DNA of 36,135 nt from Thermotogota bacterium. Lineage in GTDB: Bacteria > Thermotogota > Thermotogae > Thermotogales > DSM-5069. Made by a program: the position numbers and the translations under genes. The DNA is taken from the NCBI GenBank assembly GCA_029551145.1, contig JAKPGA010000065.1, positions 1 through 36,135 of the forward strand, written 5' to 3'. Below the pieces are notes generated by a model. That model was not told the DNA's origin. It made no database searches and saw nothing but the letters and a program-made list of their open reading frames with translations. Shown in pieces: positions 14,142 to 24,131 of this stretch (positions are counted from its first letter, which is position 1; each line of letters begins with the position of its first letter).

Positions 14142-15576
14142 GTTTCTTCAGCCCCTTTTCCAGTTCTTCCATTTTCTTTGCGGCCGTCCTTTCATTCTGT
14201 TCTTTGACTTTGATATAGATCTTGAGTTTTGGTTCGGTACCAGAAGGTCTTATGTACACCTTTGCACCATCGATTTTGATGAGCAGTGTTTCATTTGGTA
14301 TTGCAGCGTCTTTTGAATAGTCGTAGAACTCCTCCACAACGAAACAGTTTATTCTGGCTGGAGGATTTGTGGATAGTTTTTCATAAAGACGTTTCGCATC
14401 CTGTGGACTTAGCGTTTGGAATGAGATGAGTTTTTCAACGTGATACCCGTACTTGCTGTACAAATAACTGAGTCTTTCAACTGGATCGAACTGTGTGCAC
14501 ATTGCTGCGATGAGGGCTGAGCCAATCACACCATCTTTATCTCTGACGAAGTCCCCAGTGAGATAACCACAGCTTTCCTCAAAGGCTAAGAAATATCTAA
14601 AATCTTCTCTGTTACTTCTCTTCTCGATTTCGCTACCTATGTATTTGAACCCAGTTGGAGTTTCAACAACAAGGTGTTTGCGATCATCACAGATATCATT
14701 CACCATATCGGTGGTGACAATCGTTTTGAACAAATAACTGCCAGGTGGATAGCCCTCGCCGAGCATGTGCGCAAGTAGTACACCAACCTGGTTACCTGTC
14801 AATCTCTTGGTGTGAGCGAACAGACCAACTCTGTCACAATCGGGGTCGGTTGAAATGCCAAATGAGATCTGATTCTTGTTCATGTATTCTTTGATCTGTT
14901 CAAAGGAACTCTCTTCTTCGGGATTTGGTGACTTAACCGTTGAGAAGAACGGGTCTGGGTGCATCTGGCTTTCTACACAGACTAATTCAATCCCAAGTGA
15001 TCTTAAAACTGGCGGTACGAACTCTGCGCCTGTTCCATGGAGCGGTGAATATATTAAACTCGTTTTGGATGGAATGAAAACGTACGGTTTTATCAACTTG
15101 ACAACCGACTCGATATATTCTTTGACAACCTCCTGTGAAACCGGATGGATCTTTGACTGTGTGGAAGGTGAAAATGGGTTTTCCATGAAAGATGAGATCT
15201 TCTCTGTGTACGCTGGAATTGCCTGAACGCCATCATGCGTGTAGACTTTGAAGCCATTGTATTCAGGAGGATTATGGCTCGCCGTTATCACAATACCCGC
15301 TTTGAGCTTCATCGATCTGATCGCAAAAGATAAAACCGGTGTAGGAACAGGTTTCTCGAACAAGTATGTCTCAATACCGTATGAAGATACAGTTCGAGCG
15401 GTCAGTTCAGCGAATTCCCTCGAATTCTTCCGAGTATCGTAGGCAATTACTATGCCATCAAGCGACTCGTCAAGCATCCAACTTGCAACCGCTTTACTCG
15501 CTCTTACGACTAAATCGTTATCAAAATCGCCCTTTCTCATAATACCCCTTATGCCACCTGTACCAAAGAGCAGCAA
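14125..15576 (-). CDS. phosphoglucomutase/phosphomannomutase family protein
   Basis: 483 residues. TTG 15576 is preferred to GTG 15585 because GAGGTG sits six bases before it and the protein then begins MLLFGTGGIRG, the usual family N-terminus. Alpha-D-phosphohexomutase motifs are all present: active-site serine loop TASHNPPEYNGFKVY (Ser100), metal loop DPDCDR, sugar-binding EESCGYL and phosphate-binding RPSGTEPKLKIY. It interconverts hexose 1- and 6-phosphates in cytosolic sugar metabolism; glucose versus mannose preference cannot be read. The gene begins just after the recN stop and overlaps the deaminase gene. Confidence 0.92.
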   Translation of the reverse strand: MLLFGTGGIRGIMRKGDFDNDLVVRASKAVASWMLDESLDGIVIAYDTRKNSREFAELTARTVSSYGIETYLFEKPVPTPVLSFAIRSMKLKAGIVITASHNPPEYNGFKVYTHDGVQAIPAYTEKISSFMENPFSPSTQSKIHPVSQEVVKEYIESVVKLIKPYVFIPSKTSLIYSPLHGTGAEFVPPVLRSLGIELVCVESQMHPDPFFSTVKSPNPEEESSFEQIKEYMNKNQISFGISTDPDCDRVGLFAHTKRLTGNQVGVLLAHMLGEGYPPGSYLFKTIVTTDMVNDICDDRKHLVVETPTGFKYIGSEIEKRSNREDFRYFLAFEESCGYLTGDFVRDKDGVIGSALIAAMCTQFDPVERLSYLYSKYGYHVEKLISFQTLSPQDAKRLYEKLSTNPPARINCFVVEEFYDYSKDAAIPNETLLIKIDGAKVYIRPSGTEPKLKIYIKVKEQNERTAAKKMEELEKGLKKLENLT

Positions 15577-15581
15577 GATGA

Positions 15582-17132
15582 TCACCTCTGAAAAATCTCT
15601 TCACCGCCGATCATTCGAAGCAGCTCTTTTTTCTTTTCATTTTCATTCAGCACCTTCAGGATCATCTTATCCTCGAAACGTTCCACGACAAAGTGCTTGT
15701 CTGCTTGAACTGCTATCTGTGGCAAATGCGTCACGACTATTGTTTGAAAATGTGCGGACACATCTTTCAACTTCTTGCCAAGCACATTGCCAACCATACC
15801 GCCTATACCGGCATCGACCTCATCGAAGACAAGTGTCTGCGAGGAAACTCTGGTTGCCGAGACGAGTTCCAAGGACAACAGCAATCTTGAAAGTTCTCCT
15901 CCAGACAGAATGCCCCTGATTGGCAAACGTTCTTTGCTCGGTAAGACCGCCATGAATTCAATCTGATCAATCCCGCTTGGTGTTAAATCGGACAGCCTTT
16001 CGATTCTTACGAAAAACCCCAGGTTCATTGCGAGATCTTTCAAATGTTCTTCCACTTGTTTGGTAATGCTTCCAGAGGATTGCACACGTTGGTTGTGGAT
16101 TTTCTCTGCGAGCTCAAGTGCACGTCTCTTAAGTGACTCGATCTGATCTTTTGCCTGTGTCCATCTGCGCAGTGTATTTATGAGTTCTTCATACCTTGAT
16201 TTTGTTTTCTTGAAGTGTTCAATTGCATTTTTGATCTCGGGGCCATATCGTCGCTTCAAATCGTTGTAGTCCCAGATCCTCTGTTCAACCTCCTTGACAT
16301 CTTCGATCTCGAGTTCTTGCAAGCTTGATTTCGATATTCTGTTCAGTTCTTCTGATTTTTCAAGTATTTCCCTCAACAGATCGCCAAACCCTACGGGGAG
16401 CAAATGTGCCATTTTCTGGACACGTTGGAGTATCTCCCATAACTCTGAGAAACCGTTAGATGAATCATTTTCAATAATCGATGTGATCTTAGAAAGAAGC
16501 TCTGCTATTTGCTGACGTTTTAGGATCTTCTCGTATCTTTCTTTCAGCGAGCTTTCTTCTTCTTCAGAAGGTCTTAGTCGATCGAAATACTCTATTTCTG
16601 CCTGTAGGTCTTCGAGTTCTCTTTGCACTTTTTCCACGTGAACTTCATCCATAAATCTCTCCAGTTCCTTCATATTCTGATACAACTTAGAATACTCTTC
16701 GAGCATCTGCTGATCTTGCAGAAGTGTGTCAAGAAAAACCTGTTGATTCTTTGGTTTCAACAAACCGGTCTGTGAATTCTGTTGGTGAAAATGTACTGAA
16801 TCTTCCAGTAACAGTTCGATCATTCCCTGAGTGCACATCTTACCGTTCAATTTGTAAACCCAGCGCTTCCCTGGTGAGAGGCTAATGACGACCTCATTTT
16901 CATCTATACCAAGCTCCAATAACTTTTGGTTGGGGAGTGTCATCAGTACCTCTAAGTAACAATTGTCGTTGAAAGGAAGATCGACCTTCCTGCCCAGAAC
17001 AGCTTGTAGTGCCCTCAACAAAATCGATTTACCGGCGCCCGTTTCACCGGTTATTACGTTCAGACCTTCTGAAAAATCAAATTCAAATTGGTCGAAGTAC
17101 AGCAAGTTCTTACCAGCAAAACGCACCAGCAT
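15582..17132 (-). CDS. recN: DNA repair ATPase RecN
   Basis: 516 residues, slightly shorter than most RecN (about 550). ATG 17132 with AGGAAGTG five bases upstream. SMC-like head parts are visible: Walker A GETGAGKS at 29-36, ABC signature LSGGELSRL near residue 405, and Walker B LVFDEVDAGIGG near 430. The middle (about 130-340) is Glu/Leu/Lys-rich coiled coil. RecN acts early at double-strand breaks with RecA. It follows the UvrD-type helicase gene by 11 bases, so two repair genes are side by side, and it is joined to the phosphohexomutase gene. Confidence 0.93.
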   Translation of the reverse strand: MLVRFAGKNLLYFDQFEFDFSEGLNVITGETGAGKSILLRALQAVLGRKVDLPFNDNCYLEVLMTLPNQKLLELGIDENEVVISLSPGKRWVYKLNGKMCTQGMIELLLEDSVHFHQQNSQTGLLKPKNQQVFLDTLLQDQQMLEEYSKLYQNMKELERFMDEVHVEKVQRELEDLQAEIEYFDRLRPSEEEESSLKERYEKILKRQQIAELLSKITSIIENDSSNGFSELWEILQRVQKMAHLLPVGFGDLLREILEKSEELNRISKSSLQELEIEDVKEVEQRIWDYNDLKRRYGPEIKNAIEHFKKTKSRYEELINTLRRWTQAKDQIESLKRRALELAEKIHNQRVQSSGSITKQVEEHLKDLAMNLGFFVRIERLSDLTPSGIDQIEFMAVLPSKERLPIRGILSGGELSRLLLSLELVSATRVSSQTLVFDEVDAGIGGMVGNVLGKKLKDVSAHFQTIVVTHLPQIAVQADKHFVVERFEDKMILKVLNENEKKKELLRMIGGEEIFQR

Positions 17133-17143
17133 ACCAACACTTC

Positions 17144-19030
17144 CTAAAATGAAAGATCAATGTGTTTTACTAAACTTGGTGGAATCTTCTTCACAAAGTC
17201 AACACCACTTGTCCAGTACATATATGGCACAGATGTGATTCTCTGTCTTAGAATATACAGTAATTTTCTTGGCCGAGTAACGGCTACATAGAAAATTCTT
17301 TCTTCTTCATCCAGATTGCCATCAGCCAATGCGTAATAGCTTGGAAAGTCGCCTGGGTTAACGCTGAGAATAAAGACGACATCCCATTCAAGCCCTTTGG
17401 CTTGATGAACCGTTGTCAGAGTTAATTTATTTTTGGAATTATTATTGTCTTCTGTTGCTTCGTTCAAACTCAGATCCGATAGAAATCGCTCTAAGGATTT
17501 GTACCTTTCGGCAATCTGAATTAACCTTTCCACATCCATCTGTCTGTCGTGAAAATCTGGGTAAGTATCCTGGAGATACTGAGAATAGAAATCTTCAAGG
17601 ATCACGGCTATCTTTTCGCTCACGCTTTCTTTTTCAGAGATCTTTTGTATCAAATCAAGCATTTCTTTGTGTTGATTCTTCTTTTCGAAAAACTCCTGAA
17701 CGATCTGAACAACGGTTTTGCTTTCTGAAAATTGAGAGGCGTATTCTGCAAGATTTGCCGCTGTCTTTGCACCAATACCAGGGAAAAGCCTCGCGACTCT
17801 GCTCCAAGATATCTTGTCACGTGGATTGTGAAAGATCTTCAGAAACGCCAAAATGTCTTTGACATGTGCAGTCTCGGTAAAACGAATGCCAGAGAGTATC
17901 CTGAAGTCTATTTGAGATTTGGAAAGCTCTATTTGAAGATCAAGTGAGTGAGAATGGCTTCTGTAAAGCACAGCGATTTCGCCGGGTTCAAAGTCCTGCT
18001 CAATCAGCTTCAGGATCTCCCGAGCGACGTAACGAGCCTCCTGCTCCTTATCGTTCGTTTCAACCACCAGTGGTTTTGCCCCCCCAGGTCTGACTGCCCT
18101 CAGAATTTTCGGGACAGAGTTCTTCGGAATTATTCGGTTTATCAAGGTTACTATCGCTTCGCTACTGCGATAATTCGTTTGTATTTTGAAGAGTTTCGTG
18201 TTTTGCACGTTCATGAAGTCTCTCACATTTTCATACCTTGCACCGCGAAAGGAGTAAATGCTTTGAGAATCATCTGCAACGACAACAATGTTGCCATGAA
18301 CAGAAGAAAGCAGTTCGATCAGTTGAAGTTGAAGGATATTTGTGTCTTGAAACTCGTCAACCAGGATCCACTTGTATTTTGAAGCTTCTCTGACTCTTGC
18401 GTAATGATCTTGTTGCAGAATCTGAACAGCGAATATCAGAAGATCATCATAGTCTACACAGTTTTGGTTTCTCTTTTCAACGGTGTACTCTGTGTATATT
18501 TTCTCGATCACAGGTTCAAACTCAGCATATCTTGGATTCAATTTCAATATGGCTTCGTGCAATGAGGTCAATGTGTTTGCACAGTACGAGAAAATCTTCT
18601 GAAGTACGTTATGGGTTGGAAAATGTTTGATATCTCCCTCTCTCTCAAGCACGAGTGTTCTAACGTGCTTGATAAGACTTTTTGAATCTTCTTCATCGAG
18701 AATCGAGAAATTGGGTGATAAACCGACTCGCACCGCGTATCTTCTGAGTATCAAATTGCACACATGATGAAAGGTCCCCGCAGTGATTCCTTCCAGATCC
18801 ACACCAGTGAGGAGTCTTGCACGTTCTATCATTTCGTTTGCCGCAGCTCTTGTGAATGTAACGAGCAGAATTTCCGAAGGTCTTACACCAGTCCTAAGCA
18901 AATGAAGAAGTTTGTAAGTGATAACCCTTGTTTTCCCAGAGCCTGGACCGGCTATTACTATCGATCTTTCAGATGAATTTAGAACAGCTTCTCTTTGTTC
19001 CTCATCAAGTTCAGCAAGATAATCCGTCAA
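17144..19030 (-). CDS. UvrD/PcrA/Rep-type superfamily 1 DNA helicase
   Basis: 628 residues from TTG 19030 (GAGGTG six bases upstream; the GTG at 19039 lies nearer that site without proper spacing). SF1A motifs in order: Walker A GPGSGKT at 28-34, motif Ia LVTFTRAAANEM, motif II VDEFQDTN, motif III ADDSQSIYSFRGA, motif IV TNYRSSEAI, motif V TVHQAKGLEWDVVF and motif VI RIFYVAVTRPRKLLYI. It is an ATP-driven 3'-5' helicase of repair or replication; at about 630 residues it is shorter than PcrA (about 720) and lacks the usual C-terminal tail. PcrA, UvrD or Rep-like sub-type is not resolved. It lies between the LptF/G-LptD fusion gene and recN. Confidence 0.92.
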   Translation of the reverse strand: MTDYLAELDEEQREAVLNSSERSIVIAGPGSGKTRVITYKLLHLLRTGVRPSEILLVTFTRAAANEMIERARLLTGVDLEGITAGTFHHVCNLILRRYAVRVGLSPNFSILDEEDSKSLIKHVRTLVLEREGDIKHFPTHNVLQKIFSYCANTLTSLHEAILKLNPRYAEFEPVIEKIYTEYTVEKRNQNCVDYDDLLIFAVQILQQDHYARVREASKYKWILVDEFQDTNILQLQLIELLSSVHGNIVVVADDSQSIYSFRGARYENVRDFMNVQNTKLFKIQTNYRSSEAIVTLINRIIPKNSVPKILRAVRPGGAKPLVVETNDKEQEARYVAREILKLIEQDFEPGEIAVLYRSHSHSLDLQIELSKSQIDFRILSGIRFTETAHVKDILAFLKIFHNPRDKISWSRVARLFPGIGAKTAANLAEYASQFSESKTVVQIVQEFFEKKNQHKEMLDLIQKISEKESVSEKIAVILEDFYSQYLQDTYPDFHDRQMDVERLIQIAERYKSLERFLSDLSLNEATEDNNNSKNKLTLTTVHQAKGLEWDVVFILSVNPGDFPSYYALADGNLDEEERIFYVAVTRPRKLLYILRQRITSVPYMYWTSGVDFVKKIPPSLVKHIDLSF

Positions 19031-19057
19031 AGGGCACACCTCGCTCGAATTCTATCA

Positions 19058-22000
19058 TTAAAAAACATTCATATCAAAGGTACCAGCAACCGGATCAACT
19101 GTAAATGTCTTTTTTGGAAACTCCTTTATGTAAAACTTGAAAGAAAGTTTCTCGATGGAAAAAGATGGATCTGCAGAAAATTGACCTTCGAAGACAAGAC
19201 CCCAGCAGTGGAGATCCTTTTCGACTGTGAATTTCAAACTACTCACAGCTAAGGTTTCTGTGTTCATGCTTATGTAAAAACCAACTGCTGGATCAAAGCC
19301 AGACAAATTATACGAAAAACGCAGCCTGGAAGATCCTTTGACGTAGTATCCAGAGAATTCATGTTTTGCCTTTCCTGTATAAAAACTACCCTTTGCTTCA
19401 ATGGACAACAGATCAAAAGGTTGGATGTCCAATTTGTAGACCAGTTTCACATTTGGTTGAGTCATGAAGAAGAAATCGGTTCCCTTTATGGTCAGGGTAT
19501 TGGTGATCATGTCGATGGGTTTTTCTCTGTTGTAGAAGTATGTGAACTCTGTCGAATGTGTGAACGCGCTGTAGGAGAAATCAATGTCAACGTCTGTTTT
19601 GTAAAGCCGTTCTTCCTCGATCTTGTAGATTGTGTTCGTGTAGGCCGCAATCCCCACTTGCCATATTTTGAAGGCCGTGCTCGTTTTGAGATAAAGATCA
19701 TCCCATTTTAATGTCAGCAAGTCATAGTTTGTGGACAAATCAAAAAGTGTTGTCGGTATGTTCAGTTTTGCCAGAAGATTGATCTGTGACACCTCTGAGG
19801 AGTTACTGAAACCCGAATAAGCACCATTTTTGATAACCCCTGTTCCTGAATATCCTGTGGAAAGACTCAGAAAATCAAATGGCTTGAAAGTTAACTTGGT
19901 GCTGAACTGCTCAGCGAATCTATAGCCAATTTCCTGGTTTCCAAAACCTGCCCAAATACCTGCGAACAGAGAATTATCGACTGTCCACTCGAGAAATCCA
20001 AAGTTGGTCCTTATCGTTTTAAACGGGAGTTTTGAATCTAAGAGCAGATATGTTCTTTTGGTGGGTTCAAAGTCTACTAATTCATAAAACCCAGAGAAGT
20101 CGACTTGAAGATTTTTGAAAATCGAAGGCAATTTGACAGATAGATTCGCACTGAACCTTCCAGTTGAATCAAGTTCCTGAAAGTGATCAAACAATGTGCC
20201 CTCTGTGTACTCAACAGATGATCTATGATAGAAGGAATTTATTGTAAACGTGAACAGATCGGAAGGCAAAGATATCTTTCTCAGATTCACGTACGGTAGA
20301 ACCCAGTTTGTCTTACCAGAACTCTGGAGTCTTGAGATCTGCACCGATAATTCTTTCATAGGAAGGATTTGGTACTCCAAATAAGTTCTATCATTTTTGA
20401 AAAGTGTTCTGAACTTTGTCGGTATTGGTTCATTCATTGAGATGGAACTGTCAAATTCATAAACATTATCTTGCTGTTCTGGTGGTTGTCGAACGTAGTA
20501 GCTTGATTGGAGTTGAAAGACAGACCAGTTTTTCTTCAAATCGAATTGAGCATATCTGCCAGGCGTATCACTCGATTCCTGCCAACCTATTTTCGCTCCT
20601 ATGGACCCATCTTTGAAACTGACATTGTACGAACTCTCAAAGGAGAAACCCTCTGATTTTGAATATCCCAATTTGACCGCGAATGGTTGTGGTCCTTCCT
20701 TGAGCGAAACGAAATACACAGGCAGGTAGACAGTTGGGATGTCCAGGATAAAGATGACCGTGTCGTAAGCAGATAGATATTCGTTTTCTTTCACTTCAAC
20801 CTTTAAAGCCTGCATTCGATAATGGGGCCGATCCAACTCACAGGTTGTCAGATATCCCTTTTCTATGAGAGATTCGTTGTGTTCTCCTTCAAGATCCTTC
20901 CCAGAGAAGTATATCGTATGCTTGTTCTTTTCTTCGTCTGTGTAGATGGTCTTGCCTCTTATGTTCATCATCAAACTGTGTTCATCAGAAAAGGAATACG
21001 TAAAACTTTGACATCTTATGAGTGTATCTTTCTTTGTGTAGGCAACGGATTCTTCTGCAATGATTTTCTGAGCATCCCCGGATTGACTCAGGAAAACAGT
21101 CAATTTCTGACACTCGATCTTTGAGTCTTGAAAACTTGCCACGATGTTGCCCAGAAAAGTGACTGATGTTGCATCGTAAGTGACCGAGCTCGCACTGACA
21201 GTTAGTTTTTCAGCAGCCATGATGTTGGTTGCAGCCAAGAGTAAAAGGACAATGAAGATCTTAGAAAGCATTTCTCTAAGCCTGTAGCTCAGAGGAGTAT
21301 CCAAAAGGAGAAAGAGCGTTATCCCAGTGATTCCGAAGAATATATTTGGTAACCAGGCTGAGAGCGTGGGATCGATGAGTCTTTCCTTTCCCATGGCGCC
21401 AAGCCACGCCCCAGAGCCTTGATAGAGAACGATTATCACAAAGGTGAGGATGACACCCCACGACTTGCTCTTCAAATTGAACATGAGTGACAAGGGTATA
21501 CCAACCAGCACAATGATCATAGGACCCAAAGAGATGGAATAACGACTCTGCAGTTCCACTATCCAAGGTGAAGGATCTATACCCAACTTCTTGAAGGTTG
21601 CAATCCTATCTCTGAGTTCTTCACTTTTCATGTCCTTCGGTGTCTTTCCCACGCGCATGATCGATTCCAAATCTTGTTTCAAATCGAGTTCGACTTTGTT
21701 GAATTTCACATCGAATCTGAGCATACCATCCCTGTCAACTCTGTAAAGCCTGCCGTCATACATGTACCACTTTTCATTTTCTTTAACGACCTTTTGCGCT
21801 GTGATAATTTCTTCCTCGTTTGGTTCATTTCTGAAAAGCACGACATTTTCGAGTACACCATTCTGACGATCGTATTTTTTCACATAGAAATACTGACTCT
21901 CGTCTACCTTCGTGAGAACATTTTCGCTGATGAAAACCTCAGGTCTTTTGTATACGTATTTTGAAAGTACTTCATTGGCTTTCTGATTGTAGTCTGGTAC

Positions 22001-22363
22001 TATGCGGTCACTCAACCAATAAGTCGAAAAACTCAGAAGAATCGAAATCAACAAAAACGGCACAATCAAGACTTTAAGCGATATACCATGAACTTGGAGC
22101 GCCATCAATTCATGGTCTGTCGAAAGCTGGGATAGAACCCAGAATATCGCCAGCAAAACTCCAACCGGTATCCCAAGTGCGACAAAATAAGGCAAATAGT
22201 AATATAGAACTCTCAGCAGGACAAGAACACCCACTCTATGTCTCACTATCAGGTCAGATAACTGGTAGAGAACCTCAACACTCACGAAAACCACAAAACC
22301 TGCGAGGCCTATCAATATAGGTCCCGTGGAGAGCTTGGCAATGTACTTAGTCAGTATTGCCAA
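19058..22363 (-). CDS. fusion protein: LptF/LptG-type permease joined to LptA/LptD-like outer-membrane domain
   Basis: 1101 residues, TTG 22363 (AAGGTG six bases upstream; GTG 22378 is the alternative). Residues 1-360 have the six-span, periplasmic-jellyroll layout of LptF/LptG (YjgP/YjgQ): three N-terminal spans, a soluble region of about 130-260, three C-terminal spans and DPTLSAWLPN. At 365-385 comes a second signal-peptide-like segment (basic start, FIVLLLLAA core, IMA-AE). Next is an OstA/LptA-like jellyroll (about 385-490), then the LptD signature TTCELDRPHYRMQALKVEV and IPTVYLPVYF, then about 500 residues of alternating strands typical of a beta-barrel. These parts normally sit in opposite membranes of the lipid-export bridge. 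The internal ATG at 21271 (residue 365) or signal peptidase cleavage could separate them. It overlaps phoU by 17 bases. Confidence 0.85.
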   Translation of the reverse strand: MAILTKYIAKLSTGPILIGLAGFVVFVSVEVLYQLSDLIVRHRVGVLVLLRVLYYYLPYFVALGIPVGVLLAIFWVLSQLSTDHELMALQVHGISLKVLIVPFLLISILLSFSTYWLSDRIVPDYNQKANEVLSKYVYKRPEVFISENVLTKVDESQYFYVKKYDRQNGVLENVVLFRNEPNEEEIITAQKVVKENEKWYMYDGRLYRVDRDGMLRFDVKFNKVELDLKQDLESIMRVGKTPKDMKSEELRDRIATFKKLGIDPSPWIVELQSRYSISLGPMIIVLVGIPLSLMFNLKSKSWGVILTFVIIVLYQGSGAWLGAMGKERLIDPTLSAWLPNIFFGITGITLFLLLDTPLSYRLREMLSKIFIVLLLLAATNIMAAEKLTVSASSVTYDATSVTFLGNIVASFQDSKIECQKLTVFLSQSGDAQKIIAEESVAYTKKDTLIRCQSFTYSFSDEHSLMMNIRGKTIYTDEEKNKHTIYFSGKDLEGEHNESLIEKGYLTTCELDRPHYRMQALKVEVKENEYLSAYDTVIFILDIPTVYLPVYFVSLKEGPQPFAVKLGYSKSEGFSFESSYNVSFKDGSIGAKIGWQESSDTPGRYAQFDLKKNWSVFQLQSSYYVRQPPEQQDNVYEFDSSISMNEPIPTKFRTLFKNDRTYLEYQILPMKELSVQISRLQSSGKTNWVLPYVNLRKISLPSDLFTFTINSFYHRSSVEYTEGTLFDHFQELDSTGRFSANLSVKLPSIFKNLQVDFSGFYELVDFEPTKRTYLLLDSKLPFKTIRTNFGFLEWTVDNSLFAGIWAGFGNQEIGYRFAEQFSTKLTFKPFDFLSLSTGYSGTGVIKNGAYSGFSNSSEVSQINLLAKLNIPTTLFDLSTNYDLLTLKWDDLYLKTSTAFKIWQVGIAAYTNTIYKIEEERLYKTDVDIDFSYSAFTHSTEFTYFYNREKPIDMITNTLTIKGTDFFFMTQPNVKLVYKLDIQPFDLLSIEAKGSFYTGKAKHEFSGYYVKGSSRLRFSYNLSGFDPAVGFYISMNTETLAVSSLKFTVEKDLHCWGLVFEGQFSADPSFSIEKLSFKFYIKEFPKKTFTVDPVAGTFDMNVF

Positions 22364-23054
22364 ACAGAACACCTTCACTTTGCTTGAACAGCTTCATTTC
22401 ATCTTTGAAGCACTTGTATGACTCGGCCGTTACCACGTACAGGACTGTTTCAACTATGTTCGTCGAAAGATCTGCTGTTTCTTCTATTTTCTGAGCGAGT
22501 TCAAGCAACAAGAAATTGCGATCGAGATTCTCTTGGTTTCCCCTTGCAGAATTCAAAAGCTCATTTCTCAGTTCCAAGTAGAATTCGTCAACTTCGGCGT
22601 CTTTTGAACAGATCTCAAAAGATCCCTCGCTTTGTAGATCTGCGAGCAATCTAAGACTTTCCTTCAACATCGCCGAAGTCAATTTGCCAAGTTTGAGAAG
22701 GTTCGGAACGAAGGAGATTTGCTGTTCTTTCAAAAGCGTTATAATTATTTGAGAGATTCTCCTTGCGCAGTCTCCGATCCTTTCGAAAATGTTCGCCAGT
22801 CGTATGCTACCGACGATAAATCGCAGTTGCAAACCAGTCAAGTTGTGAATACCCAGGATCACCGCCGCTTCTTCTCTCAGCTCTATCTCCATCTGGTCCA
22901 AAACATTATCGTCCTCTATCACCTGTTTTGCAAGTTTCATGTCCTTAGTCTCAAGAGCTTCAAGAGAACGTAGAAACACTTTTTCGGTGTACCATCCCAT
23001 TTTCATCAACGCCTTCTTGAACTCTTCAGTTCTCTCATCGATTATCCATTTCAT
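22347..23054 (-). CDS. phoU: PhoU-like phosphate signalling regulator
   Basis: 235 residues from ATG 23054, with GAGGTG six bases upstream; an upstream GTG is less likely. Two related three-helix bundles are visible, each with the PhoU metal-binding type motif: RLANIFERIGDCARRI near residue 85 and LAQKIEETADLSTNI near 190. PhoU proteins are soluble and usually restrain PstSCAB and the PhoR kinase when phosphate is plentiful; no pst or phoR gene is in the window. It overlaps nadK by 20 bases upstream and the permease fusion downstream, so it is tightly co-translated with genes of other functions. Confidence 0.85.
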   Translation of the reverse strand: MKWIIDERTEEFKKALMKMGWYTEKVFLRSLEALETKDMKLAKQVIEDDNVLDQMEIELREEAAVILGIHNLTGLQLRFIVGSIRLANIFERIGDCARRISQIIITLLKEQQISFVPNLLKLGKLTSAMLKESLRLLADLQSEGSFEICSKDAEVDEFYLELRNELLNSARGNQENLDRNFLLLELAQKIEETADLSTNIVETVLYVVTAESYKCFKDEMKLFKQSEGVLFGNTD

Positions 23055-23829
23055 TATGAACACCTCTCCCATAACCTACCTTCTCTTTAAGTACGGTGAA
23101 AAAGTCATAGTAATCAGGTCTTAGAAGGGTGAAATACCTCTCGGATTTTGTTATTTCAATCTGCAATGTACTGCCGACCGAAAGACCGTCAACCAAAACT
23201 TCACACTCACGGAGAGTTCTAATAAAAGTCTTACGGTGACTTGGTACGATTATACTTCTGTTTTGCAGATAATATGGGGCAATAGGTAGGATCTGAATGA
23301 CATCACTGTTGGGAATCACTATAGCCCCGCCGAGGGAAAGGTTGTATGCAGTTGAACCTGTTGGGGTTGAAACCAAGATTCCATCAGCGAAGAAAGAGAG
23401 TCCCGAGCACCCATCGAAGAGAACATCAAATTCACTCATCTGTCTGGAAGGTGTATGGAATACGATGTCATTAACTCCGTGAAATTGAGCGCCGTCCAAC
23501 TGAACCTTCACCATCCACCTTTTTTCCTCGACGAGTCTACCTTCCTGCAAGTCTCTCAGGAATCGATCAACTTCTTCAAGTTTGTAATAGGCCAGAAAGC
23601 CTATCCTTCCGGCCTTGAACCCAACAATTGGAATATTCAGATTCTTCACAGCCTTCAAAACTGTTCCATCTCCACCGATGATGATTGCAAAATCACATTT
23701 TTCATCCACCTTCTCACTTCTTGCCTCACAGATCTGCCTAATTTCAATGTGTTCATTGATTTTCTCAACGAGCTCCTTCGCTTCTTTGGCTTTATCACTT
23801 CTAAAGACAACCGCTGCTGAAATCTTCAA
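23035..23829 (-). CDS. nadK: NAD kinase
   Basis: 264 residues. It phosphorylates NAD to NADP using ATP or polyphosphate, in the cytosol. The diagnostic GGDGT loop is at residues 52-56, followed by VGFKAGRIGFL, the conserved TGSTAYNLSLGGAIV segment (catalytic and NAD-binding) and PIAPYYLQNRSIIVP. Length is normal for short bacterial forms. Its ATG overlaps the stop of the yggT gene by four bases and its 3' end overlaps phoU. Confidence 0.94.
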   Translation of the reverse strand: MKISAAVVFRSDKAKEAKELVEKINEHIEIRQICEARSEKVDEKCDFAIIIGGDGTVLKAVKNLNIPIVGFKAGRIGFLAYYKLEEVDRFLRDLQEGRLVEEKRWMVKVQLDGAQFHGVNDIVFHTPSRQMSEFDVLFDGCSGLSFFADGILVSTPTGSTAYNLSLGGAIVIPNSDVIQILPIAPYYLQNRSIIVPSHRKTFIRTLRECEVLVDGLSVGSTLQIEITKSERYFTLLRPDYYDFFTVLKEKVGYGRGVHNEMDNR

Positions 23830-24131
23830 TGCAACACCCCCGCCAAATCTATCAAGGTTCTCACCACAAAGATGTCAAGAAATGTCAAAATCAGTATCGC
23901 TACCATCGGAGTGATATCCACAACACCTATTGGAGGTATGATCTTTCTAAGCGGTCTAAGTATTATTGAGGAAACCGCGTCGACAAACTGTCGAAACGGG
24001 TAATAGTGGTAGGGTGTTATCCAACTCAAGATTGCTGACAGAATGACACACACCAATTCAAAATATATGAAAACCTGTAGAACTCTTGCTATGGCAAAGA
24101 AGAGATTTGAAAGAACGAACAAGGTCCTCAC
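23826..24131 (-). CDS. YggT/YlmG-family membrane protein
   Basis: 101 residues with two hydrophobic segments (about 8-40 and 72-95) separated by a loop containing the family pattern ILSWITPYHYYPF and ILRPLRKIIPP. YggT/YlmG members are small membrane proteins linked to envelope or division functions in several bacteria, but no enzymatic role is settled. It starts in a four-base overlap with yggS, the usual neighbour of this family, and ends in a four-base overlap with nadK. Confidence 0.9.
   Translation of the reverse strand: MRTLFVLSNLFFAIARVLQVFIYFELVCVILSAILSWITPYHYYPFRQFVDAVSSIILRPLRKIIPPIGVVDITPMVAILILTFLDIFVVRTLIDLAGVLH

Noticed and set aside
15452-15919. 155-codon plus-strand open frame
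   Set aside because: Antisense across the recN/phosphohexomutase junction, both of which have complete family motifs on the other strand.
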